Assembly: GCA_021822495.1 (NCBI GenBank)
Contig: JAKAQO010000002.1
Span: forward strand, 208,667-272,666
Source: a bacterium
Lineage (GTDB): Bacteria > Elusimicrobiota > Elusimicrobia > UBA1565 > UBA9628
Direction: 5' to 3'
Length of the DNA stretch: 64,000 nt
Part shown: positions 63,991 to 64,000 of the stretch, one piece after another
How the letters are laid out: each line of letters begins with the position of its first letter
Numbering within the stretch: position 1 is the stretch's first letter
Program-made: the position numbers and the translations under genes
The notes under the pieces: model-generated
Database searches by the model: none
Told to the model about the DNA's origin: nothing
The model's input: the letters and a program-made list of their open reading frames with translations, nothing else

Positions 63991-64000
63991 CGCTCTTTCG

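Overview
The window is a dense, almost entirely coding piece of a bacterial chromosome (I judge GC near 50% by eye; no computation was possible). Genes lie on both strands. An F-type ATP synthase operon, EF-P, release factor 3, bL25, GlmU, a class A penicillin-binding protein, HldD-like and Ugd-type sugar-nucleotide enzymes and many Sec signal peptides indicate a Gram-negative-type cell. Two-protein methylmalonyl-CoA mutase, phosphoketolase, a tandem-domain disulfide oxidoreductase, a subtilase with a C-terminal FlgD-like fold and a strange EF-P loop suggest an uncultured lineage. Elusimicrobiota or a neighbouring phylum is my best guess, at low to moderate confidence, because no rRNA is present. 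There is no CRISPR array, insertion sequence or prophage, and no stretch above 300 bases without a gene.

Layout. 1-9.3 kb (minus): methylmalonyl-CoA/propionyl-CoA operon (mcmA1, mcmA2, meaB, mce, carboxyltransferase), then mdh and coaX. A PilB/GspE ATPase and a GAF+HD-GYP protein sit inside the mutase genes. 9.3-13.6 kb: a HEPN/MNT pair overlapping mcmA1, DUF192, a secreted subtilase, a HAD phosphatase and an EF-P without the tip lysine. 13.7-18.2 kb: divergent ackA and xfp (phosphoketolase shunt), then rsmA. 18.2-21 kb: a YfdX-like exported protein, a small exported protein and a CLC channel. 21.1-29.2 kb: full ATP synthase operon with an HldD-like epimerase between atpA and atpG. 29.2-31.5 kb: a conserved hypothetical pair and prfC. 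31.6-33.4 kb (plus): arsR-arsC-acr3. 33.4-36.8 kb (minus): four exported proteins in a row, two sharing a duplicated promoter and signal-peptide module.

36.9-42.9 kb (plus): putrescine/lysine catabolism operon (GabT-like, Lys-6-dehydrogenase-like, PatA-like, PatD-like, SseB-like). 42.9-46.6 kb (minus): DUF971, tryptophanase and a hybrid histidine kinase. 46.7-49.5 kb (plus): deoxyhypusine-synthase-like protein, ureohydrolase and a glutaredoxin-like disulfide oxidoreductase. 49.6-54.5 kb: tRNA-Ala, two exported proteins behind the same CTAGG promoter motif, alcohol dehydrogenase, rhodanese and an exported repeat-like protein. 54.5-64 kb: ugd, tRNA-Glu, PBP1A, a TldE/PmbA homologue, and a housekeeping block reading tRNA-Gln-glmU-prs-rplY-pth.

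The most interesting signals are: a repeated CTAGG-type element 22-25 bp upstream of -10-like boxes of exported-protein genes, two copies of which also supply the stop codon of the preceding gene; a duplicated promoter-plus-signal-peptide cassette with unrelated 3' modules; an EF-P whose modified-lysine position is Gln; the HldD-like gene translationally coupled on both sides inside the atp operon; and c-di-GMP-type and HEPN/MNT genes woven into the B12-mutase operon.
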